This document shows, one piece after another, positions 5,246-5,392 of a DNA stretch of 5,392 nt. The position numbers and the translations under genes were made by a program. The stretch's first letter is position 1. Each line of letters opens with the position of its first letter. The notes beneath the pieces are model-generated. The model saw only the letters and a list, made by a program, of their open reading frames with translations, was not told the DNA's origin and ran no database searches. This DNA comes from UBA3210 sp963653535 (GTDB lineage: Bacteria > Bacillota_I > Bacilli_A > RFN20 > CAG-449). The stretch covers positions 1 to 5,392 of the forward strand of contig CAVJWU010000054.1 of the NCBI GenBank assembly GCA_963653535.1. The letters are read 5' to 3'.

Positions 5246-5392
5246 ATGAAAAATTTTGGCCCACAATCATACTTTTTCCCTTCACCAGTTATGATTATCG
5301 CAACTTATAACGAAGAAGGTATCCCTAACGCAATGAATGCTGCTTGGGGAGGACTTCATGATACAAACCAAGTACATATTTGTTTAAGTAGT
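5246..5392 (+). CDS. Flavin reductase-like FMN-binding protein (right-truncated)
   Basis: Only the first 49 residues are in the window, and the frame stays open at the edge. It begins MKNFGPQSYFFPSPVMIIAT, with GIPNAMNAAWGGLHD (25-39) and QVHICLSS at the edge. The sequence xPxPVxIIxTYxExGxPNAMNAAWGG is typical of the flavin reductase-like, FMN-binding split-barrel family (flavoredoxin / DIM6-NTAB type), cytosolic proteins that bind FMN and transfer electrons from NAD(P)H or ferredoxin-type donors. Full-length members are about 180-210 residues. The ATG is preceded by AAGGAG (5230-5235) with a 10-nt spacer. It is divergent from the glycolipid operon and shares a 148-nt intergenic region with it. 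Its specific electron donor and acceptor cannot be inferred. Confidence 0.85.
   Translation, partial: MKNFGPQSYFFPSPVMIIATYNEEGIPNAMNAAWGGLHDTNQVHICLSS

Overview
This is an AT-rich (roughly 30% G+C) bacterial chromosomal segment. Short leaders, strong AAGG/GGAGG ribosome-binding sites, coupled minus-strand genes and Bacillota-type proteins (Hit, YhaM, RecX, a diacylglycerol-type glycosyltransferase) point to a low-G+C Bacillota or Acholeplasma/RF39-like lineage. Every Trp codon I checked is TGG and all stops are TAA or TAG, so there is no sign of the UGA=Trp code of true mycoplasmas. No plasmid, phage, CRISPR or intact transposon is visible.

Layout. Positions 1-39 may be the last codons of a plus-strand gene, followed by an intrinsic terminator (56-92). 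A sigma-A-like extended -10 promoter (169-197) drives the HIT-family gene hit (223-639). Hit converges on a four-gene minus-strand operon, and a long bidirectional terminator (735-810) separates them. That terminator carries a 38-nt imperfect palindrome in its loop that resembles IS3-family ends. Read in transcription order, the operon runs from a promoter at 5126-5154: a YbhN/UPF0104 (lysylphosphatidylglycerol-synthase TM-type) membrane protein with a lysine-rich tail, a GT4 glycosyltransferase of the glycolipid-synthase type, recX, and yhaM. The genes are separated by 1 nt or overlap by 14-23 bp, so they are probably co-transcribed and translationally coupled. A divergent plus-strand gene (5246 to the window edge) encodes the start of a flavin reductase-like FMN-binding protein.

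How the genes work together. The membrane protein and glycosyltransferase form a plausible glycolipid synthesis/translocation pair, comparable to glycolipid/lipoteichoic acid anchor loci in other Bacillota. RecX (RecA modulator) and YhaM (3'-5' exoribonuclease) are housekeeping nucleic-acid proteins riding in the same transcript.

Two starts implied by the longest open frames should be corrected. The glycosyltransferase most likely starts at ATG 3713, because the upstream GTG lies inside its own Shine-Dalgarno. The membrane protein most likely starts at ATG 5097, because the upstream TTG is the -35 box of the operon promoter. The region looks mostly ordinary. The points most worth a second look are the nested-palindrome terminator, the 21-nt perfect palindrome over the operon promoter, and the mixed membrane/nucleic-acid operon. 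I do not see convincing evidence of a wholly new system.
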